Assembly: GCA_963692995.1 (NCBI GenBank) | Contig: OY843611.1 | Coordinates: forward strand, 1,426,001-1,490,000 | From: Bin87 sp963692995 | Lineage (GTDB): Bacteria; Chloroflexota; Dehalococcoidia; Lucifugimonadales; UBA3495 | Reading direction: 5' to 3' | DNA: 64,000 nt | Shown here: in pieces, positions 14,853 to 23,800 of the stretch | Layout: each line of letters begins with the position of its first letter | How positions within the stretch are numbered: position 1 is the first letter of the stretch | Notes under the pieces: model-generated | Told to the model about the DNA's origin: nothing | What the model saw: only the letters and a program-made list of their open reading frames with translations | The model's database searches: none | Program-made: the position numbers and the translations under genes

Positions 14853-16409
14853 ATGCCCACTGAACTGACCTCAAACCTCCACCTGCTGACGCCGGAGTTC
14901 GCGCTAACGGCGCTGGCCTTCCTGGTGTTCACGGTTGACTTGTTCCTGCCCGAGCGCAGTAAGGAATGGCTGGCCGGCCTATCGGTGGTCAGCTTGGTGG
15001 CCGTCATGGTCATCGCCCTGCTGATGCGGCCGGCGGAGAGCGTTTCGTTGTACGGCGGGTTGATCGTCGTGGACGGGTTCAGCCTCTTCTTCAAGATATT
15101 CTTCCTCGCCATCGGCATCGGCATCATCGCCCTGTCGGTGGAATACGGACGGGAGCGCCTTGACCATCGCGGCGAGTTCTACGGCATTCTGCTGTTCTCC
15201 ATCCTGGGCATGAACCTAATGGCCATGTCCAGGGAATTGCTCACCGCCTACATCGCCCTGGAGTTGCTGTCCTTCAGTCTCTACGTCATGGTGGCCTACG
15301 GGTTGCGGGAGGCTCGTTCCAACGAAGCGGGCATCAAGTACATCATCATCGGCGCACTGTCGTCGGCCATCATGCTCTATGGCCTGAGCAATATCTACGC
15401 CGCCCTGGGCACGACCTACTTCGCCGGCATCGCCGCGGAACTGGCGTCGCCGGCCACCGTCAGTCCGGTGCTGTGGGTCGGCGTCGCCCTGCTGGTGGTG
15501 GGCTTGGGCTTCAAGCTGTCGGCGGCGCCGTTCCACATGTGGGCGCCGGACACTTACGAAGGCGCCCCTTTGCCGGTCACGGCGTACCTTGCCATCGGTT
15601 CCAAGGCTGCCGCCTTCGCGCTTATGCTGCGCCTTTTCGCCGAGGCCATCGCGCCGGCAGCCAACCGCTGGGACGAATGGCAACTGGTCATCGCCGTTCT
15701 TGCCGCCCTGACCATGCTGGTGGGGAACCTGGTGGCGCTGGCCCAGCGCAACCTGAAGCGCCTGATGGCATACAGCAGCATCGGACACGTGGGCTACGCG
15801 CTGGCCGGCGTGGCCGTGCTGGGCAGCGATTTCGCCCTGGCCGCCAAAGCGGTCATCTTTTACCTGGTGGTGTACGCTGTGACCAACCTGGTAATATTCG
15901 CCGCCATCGCCGCCTACTACAATCGTGAGGGCCGGGACGACATCACCGATCTGGCCGGCCTGGCCGACCGCCAGCCTTTTGTGGCCGCCGCCATGGCCAT
16001 CGGATTGTTCTCCCTGGCCGGTCTGCCTATTTTTGCCGGCTTCACCGCCAAGTTCTACCTCTTCGCCGCCGTGGCCGACGGTGGATTCCTCTGGCTGGCC
16101 GGCGTAGCCATCTTCGCCAGCCTCATATCGCTGTACTACTACCTCCAGGTCCTCAGGCAAATGTACATCCAGCCGGCCCACGCCGCCGGCAACCCGGACC
16201 ACGACGAGCGAAATTCCTACGCCGAGACCGACCGCCACGGCGGTCACGACGAACCCGAACCTCCGGTACCACCGTTGCAACGCCCATCCTGGATTCTGGC
16301 TGGGACAATGGGCATTGGCCTCCTAGTGGTGACCTGGCTGGGTATCTATCCGAAGCCCATGCTGGGTTTGATTGAGGCGGCCAGCGCAGCCGTTGTACCC
16401 GGCGGGTAG
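14853..16409 (+). CDS. nuoN: NADH-quinone oxidoreductase subunit N
   Basis: The 518-residue last subunit of the cluster shows LLTAYIALELLSFSLYVMVAYG, LGFKLSAAPFHMWAPDTYEGAPLPVTAYLAIGSKAAAFAL, LKRLMAYSSIGHVGYALAG and LSLAGLPIFAGFTAKFYLF-type blocks typical of NuoN. A histidine/aspartate-rich loop (about residues 445-470) precedes the last helix. No nuoE, nuoF or nuoG follows. Confidence 0.97.
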   Translation: MPTELTSNLHLLTPEFALTALAFLVFTVDLFLPERSKEWLAGLSVVSLVAVMVIALLMRPAESVSLYGGLIVVDGFSLFFKIFFLAIGIGIIALSVEYGRERLDHRGEFYGILLFSILGMNLMAMSRELLTAYIALELLSFSLYVMVAYGLREARSNEAGIKYIIIGALSSAIMLYGLSNIYAALGTTYFAGIAAELASPATVSPVLWVGVALLVVGLGFKLSAAPFHMWAPDTYEGAPLPVTAYLAIGSKAAAFALMLRLFAEAIAPAANRWDEWQLVIAVLAALTMLVGNLVALAQRNLKRLMAYSSIGHVGYALAGVAVLGSDFALAAKAVIFYLVVYAVTNLVIFAAIAAYYNREGRDDITDLAGLADRQPFVAAAMAIGLFSLAGLPIFAGFTAKFYLFAAVADGGFLWLAGVAIFASLISLYYYLQVLRQMYIQPAHAAGNPDHDERNSYAETDRHGGHDEPEPPVPPLQRPSWILAGTMGIGLLVVTWLGIYPKPMLGLIEAASAAVVPGG

Positions 16410-16557
16410 GCTGGAATGAAGCTGCTGCTTACCTGCCGGGAGGCGCGGCAACTTTGCGCTCTGAGTCAGGATTGAGTTTGCCAGGCTGACGTGAAAGAGT
16501 GAAAGCGATACAATCAATTGCAAGAACAGCGGAACCACCGCCAGCCAGGATAATCCC

Positions 16558-17472
16558 ATGACTATCATCAACACCACCGACGACCTGCTGCGCGCGCTGG
16601 ACGAACAGCCGGCCTGGTACGAAATGGTACGCGCCCGCATATTGGGCGAAGAACTGTTGAAGCTGCCGGCAGTATTCAGCGCCTTCGTGGAACAGATGAC
16701 GCAGTTCGTCGCCGAACAACGGCAGTTTGTTGCCGAGCAACAGCAGTTCAACGCCGAGCAGCGGCAGTTCAACGCGGAGCAACTACAGTTCAACGCGGAT
16801 CAGCGGCAGTTCAACGCGGATCAGCGGCAGTTCAACGCGGATCAGCGGCAGTTCAACGCGGATCAGCGGCAGTTCAACGCGGATCAGCGGCAGTTCAACG
16901 CGGATCAGCGGCAGTTCAACGCGGATCAGCGGCAGTTCAACCAGCAGATGGAAAGCCGGGTAACCGGGCTGGAAGATTTCAACCAGGAACAACGCCGGGT
17001 TAACGAGCGTATCGAACGGCGCGTCACCCGCATCGACCAGGATATTGGACAACTCCGAGGTTACTACGCCATCATCAGAACCAGAGAGCACGCGCCGACC
17101 ATCGCCGACGAAATGGGTCTGAATTTCGTAGCCACGCTTGACAATCTCACTATTGTCCAATACTGCAAAGACCCCGCGCTTGGCTACGCCAGCCGGCATC
17201 AATTGCGTAGCTTTCGCCATGCCGACCTGCTGATAGAGGCCCACGACGGAGGGAAGCCGCTCCTGGTAGCGGTAGAGGTGTCGTACACGGCCGACCGGAG
17301 GGACACCGACCGCGCCATCCGCAACGCCCACTACTTGACACAGGCTACCGGCGAAGCAGCCCGGCCAGTTATCGCCAGCGTGCGCAACACCCACGAGGCG
17401 CAAGAGCTGATTGACTTGGGCATAGTGTACTGGTACGAGATTATCCCTGAAATGCTGATAGCGGACCACTAG
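16558..17472 (+). CDS. Heptad-repeat coiled-coil protein with a PD-(D/E)xK-like C-terminal domain
   Basis: The 304-residue product has a short N-terminal helical part, then about ten copies of a seven-residue unit (QFNADQR and variants, residues about 54-128), another coiled-coil stretch, and a C-terminal alpha/beta domain. The latter contains FRHADLLIEAHDGGKPLLVAVEVSYTADRRDTDRAIRNA, which has the D...ExS/x layout of restriction-endonuclease-like folds. A paralogue with the same architecture and a different heptad (EEFNARQ) lies at 51054-51782. The biological role is unknown. Such proteins are frequent in Chloroflexota and cyanobacteria. The repeat DNA is a perfect 21-bp minisatellite, so copy number likely varies between strains. 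Confidence 0.75.
   Translation: MTIINTTDDLLRALDEQPAWYEMVRARILGEELLKLPAVFSAFVEQMTQFVAEQRQFVAEQQQFNAEQRQFNAEQLQFNADQRQFNADQRQFNADQRQFNADQRQFNADQRQFNADQRQFNADQRQFNQQMESRVTGLEDFNQEQRRVNERIERRVTRIDQDIGQLRGYYAIIRTREHAPTIADEMGLNFVATLDNLTIVQYCKDPALGYASRHQLRSFRHADLLIEAHDGGKPLLVAVEVSYTADRRDTDRAIRNAHYLTQATGEAARPVIASVRNTHEAQELIDLGIVYWYEIIPEMLIADH
16717..16940 (+). repeat. 21-bp minisatellite inside a coding region
   Basis: Ten 21-bp units and a partial one run from 16717. The six from 16801 to 16926 are identical (CAGCGGCAGTTCAACGCGGAT) and a 14-base partial copy ends at 16940. The first four are diverged. Each unit adds one heptad, so gain or loss keeps the frame and lengthens or shortens a coiled coil. 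Confidence 0.95.
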
Positions 17473-17834
17473 CCGGACGGACATATACCCGGAGCCCCGG
17501 CCGGCGCTGATCGAGGTGGCAGCGTGTCTATTCTGCCTTTAGGGCAAAGCCATACACTAGGTTGGGCGCTGGCCTTTACCGCATTACGACGACACGGAAC
17601 AATGCCGACGGAAAGCTTTTCATTCGTGTCGTTGAGATTGCAGACGGGGACAGTCGGTCAGTAGCCATCATTGGGAGAAACGACGACTCAGACGCCGGAA
17701 CCTTGACTATCTGTGGCGCTGACCGCTCGCAGCGCATTAGTGATCCGCCCGACGCAGGCGGGCCGCAAGCCGAAAGGCGATGGGGAAGTGTTTCCGGTGC
17801 GGAAACGCTCCCCGACTACAATTCAGCACGAGGT
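17473..17834. other. Intergenic region with a hairpin before the LOG-like gene
   Basis: This 362-base stretch has no recognisable gene. The downstream reading frame remains open back to 17562, but the translation is compositionally odd. A hairpin at 17782-17814 (GTTTCCG-GTG-CGGAAAC core, 17790-17806, plus an outer GGGGA/TCCCC stem) sits 20 bases before the LOG-like start. It could be a terminator-like or regulatory structure, but no U-run follows. Confidence 0.4.
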
Positions 17835-18380
17835 ATGAGTGTCATGATCATCGCAGTAATCGGCAACTACGACCCGCCGCCGCACGTGTACGCCCTGGCG
17901 GAGAGCGTCGGCAAGGAGCTGGGTAAGCGTGGCATCACCCTCGTTTGCGGCGGCCTGACCGGCGTTATGGAGGCGGTGTGCAAGGGGGCCAAGTCGAAGA
18001 ACGGCGCCACCATCGGCATCCTGCCCGGCGGCTCGCCCCGCACCGCCAACGAGTGGGTGGACTTTCCCGTGGCCACCAACATGGGATTCGCGCGGAACGT
18101 CGCGGTGGTTAGCACCGGCCAGGCCGTCATCGCCGTCGGCGGCGCCTTCGGCACCCTCTCCGAGATCGCTTACGCGCTTAGCTACGGCATCCCGGTGGTG
18201 TCCCTGAACAGCTGGCCGCTCACCTTGCGCGGCGACGGCCGGCCGGTTGGCGACAACTATATCGTCGCCGATGATCCGGCCGACGCGGTGGACAAAGCTG
18301 TGGCCGCAGCCCTGGCCCGCACCGACGAAACCCAGACCGTCGCTTTCTCCGAACCCCTGCCGGAGGCGCCCAATGGCTGA
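17835..18380 (+). CDS. TIGR00725/LOG-like Rossmann-fold protein
   Basis: The 181-residue protein has the SLOG/TIGR00725 layout: IAVIGNYDPP near the start, GKRGITLVCGGLTGVMEAVCKGAK, GILPGGSPRTAN and the VVSTGQAVIAVGGAFGTLSEIAYALSYGIPVV block with the GG-x-GT motif of nucleotide-binding 'lysine decarboxylase-like' proteins. Family members are linked to nucleotide or molybdopterin-cofactor binding and cytokinin-type phosphoribohydrolase folds. The exact substrate is not known. It overlaps the enolase start by 8 bases, so the two are co-translated. Confidence 0.8.
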   Translation: MSVMIIAVIGNYDPPPHVYALAESVGKELGKRGITLVCGGLTGVMEAVCKGAKSKNGATIGILPGGSPRTANEWVDFPVATNMGFARNVAVVSTGQAVIAVGGAFGTLSEIAYALSYGIPVVSLNSWPLTLRGDGRPVGDNYIVADDPADAVDKAVAAALARTDETQTVAFSEPLPEAPNG

Positions 18381-19674
18381 TGCCACCATAGCAACCGTAG
18401 TCGGTCGTGAGGCCCTGGACTCCCGGGGCAACCCGACCGTTGAGGCGGCAGTAACCCTTACCGACGGCAGCGTTGGCCTGGCTCTGGTCCCCTCCGGCGC
18501 CAGCACCGGCAGTTACGAGGCCCTGGAATTGCGCGACGGCGACCCGGCCCGCTTCGGCGGCAGCGGAACCCTCACCGCCGTCGCCAATGTCAATGACCGT
18601 ATCGCCCCGGCTCTGGTCGGCGTTGCTCCATTTGACCAGGCCAACCTGGACCGTCTCCTGAACGAACTGGACGGCGCTGAAGACAAGAGCGGCCTGGGCG
18701 CAAATGCCATCCTGTCTGTATCCATGGCATCGGCCCGGGCCGCCGCGGTGTCGGCAACCGGCGGTTCGCTATGGCGACACCTCTCGGATGGTGGCGCCGT
18801 GAGCCTGCCCGTGCCCCTGCTGAACATTCTCAACGGCGGCCGCCACGCCTCCAACTCTGCCGACGTGCAAGAGTTCATGGTTGCCCCCGTCGGCTTTGAC
18901 CGCTTTTCCGACGCCCTGCGCGCCGGCGTAGAGATTTACCAGACCCTCAAATCCATCCTGCGACAGGGTGGGCACAATCTGAACGTGGGCGATGAGGGTG
19001 GCTTCGCGCCGACCCTGCCGTCCAATCGGGACGCCATTGAAGTGGTATTGCGGGCGATTGAAACGGCCGGCTATCGTCCCGGACAGCAAGTTCACATCGC
19101 CCTGGACGTGGCGGCATCGGAGCTGTGGAACGCCGACGTTGCTCGCTATGACCTCGAACGCGAGGGTGTATCGCTAACCGCTACCGAACTGGTCAACCTG
19201 TACGCTCAGTGGTGCGCCGAGTATCCCATCATCAGCATCGAAGATGGTCTCTTTGAGGACGATTGGCCGGGCTGGGTCACCATGACCCGGCGGCTGGGCG
19301 CCTCTGTGCAGTTAGTGGGCGACGATCTGCTCGTAACCAACATCAGCCGCCTCCGGCGCGGTATCAGCGAAGCCGCCGGTAACGCCATCCTGCTCAAGCC
19401 CAATCAGATTGGCACCCTGTCGGAAACCCACGACGCCCTGCAAATGTCCCGCAACGCCGGCTGGACCGCCGTGATGAGCCATCGATCCGGCGAAACCGAG
19501 GACACCACCATCGCCGACCTGGCCGTCGCCTGGAACGTCGGCCAGATCAAGACGGGCGCGCCGGCCCGTTCCGAGCGGGTGGCGAAATACAACCGTCTGC
19601 TGCGTATCGAAGCGGAGCTGGGAGACGCCGCGCGGTACGCGGGAATGGAGACGCACCAGCGGATCAGGCGATGA
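18373..19674 (+). CDS. eno: Enolase (phosphopyruvate hydratase)
   Basis: The 433-residue glycolytic enzyme converts 2-phosphoglycerate to phosphoenolpyruvate. Hallmarks are GREALDSRGNPTVE, VPSGASTGSYEALELRDGD, LPVPLLNILNGGRHASN, the VGDEGGFAP loop, the metal ligands in ISIEDGLFEDDW and VGDDLLVTN, the ILLKPNQIGTLSET lysine and the SHRSGETEDT signature. The ATG at 18373 gives the standard N-terminus. GAPDH lies immediately downstream, a small glycolytic cluster. Confidence 0.97.
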   Translation: MADATIATVVGREALDSRGNPTVEAAVTLTDGSVGLALVPSGASTGSYEALELRDGDPARFGGSGTLTAVANVNDRIAPALVGVAPFDQANLDRLLNELDGAEDKSGLGANAILSVSMASARAAAVSATGGSLWRHLSDGGAVSLPVPLLNILNGGRHASNSADVQEFMVAPVGFDRFSDALRAGVEIYQTLKSILRQGGHNLNVGDEGGFAPTLPSNRDAIEVVLRAIETAGYRPGQQVHIALDVAASELWNADVARYDLEREGVSLTATELVNLYAQWCAEYPIISIEDGLFEDDWPGWVTMTRRLGASVQLVGDDLLVTNISRLRRGISEAAGNAILLKPNQIGTLSETHDALQMSRNAGWTAVMSHRSGETEDTTIADLAVAWNVGQIKTGAPARSERVAKYNRLLRIEAELGDAARYAGMETHQRIRR

Positions 19675-19717
19675 CGCGATGGGCTAATCCGGCCCCGCAA
19701 CCCGTCAGTTTCGGTGG

Positions 19718-19723
19718 TATAAT
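19718..19723 (+). promoter_or_regulatory. Candidate -10 element of gap
   Basis: TATAAT lies 75 bases upstream of the gap start in the eno-gap spacer. No convincing -35 hexamer is visible 17 bases upstream. GC-rich inverted sequence (AGGCCCTTCGGCCT) follows it and could form a leader hairpin. Confidence 0.4.
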
Positions 19724-19798
19724 CGCCCCCGCCAGGCCCTTCGGCCTCGCCTGTCTATGCCCATATCGGCCACTACTGAACTGACGGGAGGCACACCG

Positions 19799-20821
19799 AT
19801 GACACGATCCTCAGCCAATCCCACGCGCATCGGTATCAATGGCTTTGGACGCATTGGGCGCTTGGTCGCCCGCGCGGCCCTTTCACCTACCTACGATGAC
19901 CGGCTTGATCTGGTAGCCATTAACGGCAACGGGGATCTTCAGCAATCTGCCCACCTGTTTAAGTACGACAGCACCTACGGACCCTACGCCGGAACGGTCG
20001 GGGCCGACAACGGCAATCTCATCATCGACGGCAAAACCATCCGCACGTTCCAGGAAAGGGCTCCCGCCAACATCCCCTGGTCCGAGATGGACGTTGATAT
20101 TGTGGTGGAATGCACCGGCCGCTTCACCGACGCCGCCAAGGCTGCCGCCCACATCGACAGCGGCGGAGCCAACAAGGTTATCATCTCCGCCCCGGCCCGC
20201 GGCGCCGATGCTACCATCGTCCTCGGCGTCAACGACGAAGCGTACAGCGACGAGCATCGCATCATCTCCAACGCTTCTTGCACCACCAACTGCTTTGCTC
20301 CTATGGTCAAGGTGTTGCACGACGCTTTCGGCGTGGAGCGGGGCCTGATGTCCACCATCCACGCCTACACCAATGACCAGAGCATCCTGGATCGCAACCA
20401 CCGGGATTTGCGTCGCGCTCGCGCTGCTGCCCAGAACATCATTCCCACCAGTACCGGCGCCGCCCGTTCCGTCGGAGTGGTGCTCCCGGAACTCAACGGG
20501 AAACTCCACGGCATCGCCTATCGGATACCGACTTCCATTGGTTCCGCCACGGACTTCGTAGCTGACCTGAAGCAAAACGTCACCAAAGCCGACGTGAATG
20601 CCGCTTTCAAAGCCGCGGCCCAGGGTCCCTTGCGGGGCATCTTGGAGTACACCGAAGACCCCATCGTCAGTTCCGATATTCGCGGCAACACCCATAGCTG
20701 TATTTTTGATGCGCTGAGCACCATGGTCCTGGACGACAGCATGGTCAAAATTTTGGGTTGGTACGACAACGAGTGGGGATACTCGTGCCGTACTGCCGAT
20801 CTCTGCTGCCTGATTTCATAG
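19799..20821 (+). CDS. gap: Glyceraldehyde-3-phosphate dehydrogenase, type I
   Basis: The 340-residue enzyme has the NAD-binding start RIGINGFGRIGRLVARA, the catalytic SNASCTTNC with C161, the phosphate-binding TSTGAARSVG-type segment, and WYDNEWGYS near the end. It oxidises glyceraldehyde-3-phosphate with phosphate and NAD(P). The ATG at 19799 is preceded by GGGAGG at about 8 bases. The C-terminus differs from the usual 'NRVVDL' helix (CRTADLCCLIS) and ends early after it, a minor oddity. Confidence 0.96.
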   Translation: MTRSSANPTRIGINGFGRIGRLVARAALSPTYDDRLDLVAINGNGDLQQSAHLFKYDSTYGPYAGTVGADNGNLIIDGKTIRTFQERAPANIPWSEMDVDIVVECTGRFTDAAKAAAHIDSGGANKVIISAPARGADATIVLGVNDEAYSDEHRIISNASCTTNCFAPMVKVLHDAFGVERGLMSTIHAYTNDQSILDRNHRDLRRARAAAQNIIPTSTGAARSVGVVLPELNGKLHGIAYRIPTSIGSATDFVADLKQNVTKADVNAAFKAAAQGPLRGILEYTEDPIVSSDIRGNTHSCIFDALSTMVLDDSMVKILGWYDNEWGYSCRTADLCCLIS

Positions 20822-20837
20822 TAATCCGGGGCGGTTG

Positions 20838-23800
20838 ATGGGCCGGCCTCCTACGGGCCAACTACTCCTGGCCACTCTCGTCCCCTTGCGGTTGCTGTGG
20901 GGGCCGAATTTTCTGTTGCTAACGCTGCTCCTTGCGGCGTTGGCCTTGCGCCTCTACGGCATAGATTGGGACGCCGGTCACGGGTTCCACCCTGACGAGC
21001 GCTCCTTTTACATGCGCGCCGACAATATGTTCCGGGCGCTGGCCAAAGAGCCCGGATACCAAACTTGGCTCGACCAGTGGCCCGGCATGGAACCGGGAAT
21101 ACCGGACTTCCGCGCCGCCATCTCGGCCGAGCGTAGCCCCCTCAACCCCCACTGGTTCCCCCTGGGCAGTGTTCTGATCTATGCGCTGGTGCTCATCCGC
21201 TCCGTAGCCGAGCTTTTCACCGACTGGGGGGCGATGGATCTACGGTTTGCCGGGCGCACCTTGACCGCCTTGGCCGATGTCGCGTCGGTTTGGCTCATGT
21301 ACGTGATCGGGCGGCGGATGTACGGACCATGGACCGGCATTCTTGCCGCGGCATTCACGACGTTCGCTGTAATACACATCCAGCATGCTCACTTCTATCG
21401 CCCGGAGCCCTTCACCGTGCTTGCGTCCCTGGCATGCCTGTGGGCGATGCTGCGCTTCATCGGCTCCCTTCGGGTTCATGACGGGATATTGCTGGGCGCG
21501 TTAGTTGGCCTGGCTATGGCGCCAAAGGTGTCCGTCGCGCCGGTCCTGGTTCCACTGGCGCTCACATTTTTGTGGGTCTGCAAAGATCGAGCCGGGGGGC
21601 GCTGGCAAGACTTGACGGTAGCCGCTGGGATTCGCTTCATGCCGACAATTCTCCTGGCCGCCTTGGCGGCCTTGGTCGCTTTCTTTATCACCACTCCGTA
21701 CGCGTTGCTGGACATCGTAACGTTCGTTGCCGACATTCGCGCTCAAGCGGAGATGGCGCGAACCGCCGGCCACTGGCCTTTTACCTGGCAATACGCCAAC
21801 GCCCCGGCTTTCCTGTATCAAATTCAGCAGACGACGGTTTGGGGTTTAGGCATTCCCTTAGGCATCGTCGCCTGGTTAGCAGCGCCATTCACTGCATGGA
21901 TGGCCTGGCGCGGTGGTGTGGCCCGGCGGGCCGATCTATTGTTGCTGGCTTGGAGCCTTCCCGCCTTCGTTTTTCTGGAACTGTTCGAGGTCAAGTTTCT
22001 GCGGTACATGTTTCCGCTTCTGCCGTTTTACGTTTTGATGGCGGCGCGGATGTTAATTGCGGCGGTGTATTGGTCGGCAAAAGCTCGGCGAGCCGTCCCT
22101 GCGCCGCAAATTGTCGAACCTGACGATGCTCCATTCTCCGAAGAGTGGCATGCCACGCCTCCTACGGTGGGCGACGACTTGGTATTCGACGAGCCGTTGT
22201 TTGGCGACGACGCGCCATTCTCGGAGGAATGGCACGCCACGCCGCCGGTCGCCGGCGTGGCGACGCGGTCCACTCCGCCACCGGTTCCCATTCGATCCAA
22301 ACCGACACTATGGCGCGCTTTTCGCGAACGCTGCAAACAACTCGCCTACCGCAACGCTTGGGCCGGGAGCATTGCCGTTCTAGTGATCATCCTGGTCGCC
22401 ACGATACTCTACGCGCTTGCTTTCGCCGGTATCTATGGCCGTCCTCACACCGCCGTCGCTGCCTCCGAGTGGATCAACGCCAACGTTCCCCAGGGCGCGT
22501 CCATCATAAACGGCGGTTCATATTGGGATGAGCAGCTGCCCGATCTGGGTCGTTACGACGTCTGGACTTTCCCGGCGTACCATCCTGACGACGACCGCAA
22601 TAAAATCCCCGAACTGGTTGACCGCCTCGCTGACAGCGATTACATCGTTTTCTATTCAAACCGTGCTTACGGGGCGGTTTCGCGGCTTCCGGATCAATTT
22701 CCCCAGAGTTCGGCGTTCTTTCGCCTGCTGTTCAGTGGCGATTTGGGCTACCGTTTGGAGAGGGCCTTCACATCCTACCCGGAGTTGGCCGGGGTCAGTC
22801 TCCGGGACGACCCATACAATCGAGCCGGCCTGCCGGAGCCCGCCCTAACGACACCCGCAGTTCGTTCTGCATCCGCCTCGCTCAACCTGGGATATGCCGA
22901 CGAGAATGTCATCAGCTATGACCACCCACCGGTTTTGATCTTTGGCCGTGTGGAACGTCTTACCGCCGATACGTTACGGGAGCGGATCGACGGCGCCGTT
23001 CCGCGCGTACCGGCATCTGCCGCGCTGCTGCTGCCGCCGGCGGCGCGTAAGGTTCAGCAAACCGGTGGCACCTGGTCCGAGGTGTTCAAACGCGACGGTT
23101 GGGCCAACCGCTTGCCATGGTTATCGTGGCTGCTGGCCGTCGAGCTGATTTGCCTGCTCGTCTTCCCCTTCACCTGGTGGTTGTTGCGGCCCCTGCCCGA
23201 CCGGGGGGTGCTGTTCGCGCGGGTTTTCGGTTTGCTCTTGGTGGCCTGGGTCGCGTGGCTGATGGTCAACGCCGGAGTGATGCGCTTCTCAGCCGGTTTG
23301 ATATGGCTCGCGCTGATCATCGTGGCCGTTCCATCTGCCGTCGTTCTTTGGCGACAATGGCGGTTGATGTTGGAATGGCTAAGTCAGAGCTGGCGCTACA
23401 TCGTCGCGGCTGAGGTGTTATTCCTGTTGGCATACGCGGCTTTCGTTTTGATCCGCGCCGCGAATCCCGATCTTTGGCATCCGTGGCGCGGCGGTGAAAA
23501 GCCCATGGAATTGGCTTACTTCACCGCCGTCGCCCGTTCTTCTGTCCTGCCGCCATACGATCCCTGGTTCAGCGGCGGCTATCTCAATTACTATTACTGG
23601 GGTTATTTTATCCTGTCCATTCCGACGCGCCTCGCCGCCATTCCGCCGGCGGTCGCTTTCAACCTCGCGGTGCCGTTATTGTTTGCCCTCACGGCCACGG
23701 GCGCCGGCGGGTTGGTGTACAACATGGTCGCGGCGGTCCACCGTCCCGGCAGGCGTCTTCGCAAAGGGCCGGCGCACAGCCCTGCGGTGTCTCCTCAGCC

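Noticed and set aside
15216..16280. Long minus-strand open frame opposite nuoN
   Set aside because: It mirrors nuoN codons and is rich in G, Q, H and V. nuoN has clear family motifs.
16783..17484. Minus-strand frame reading repeated VELPLIR heptads
   Set aside because: It is the reverse complement of the 21-bp minisatellite, which is in a gene with a recognisable domain on the plus strand.
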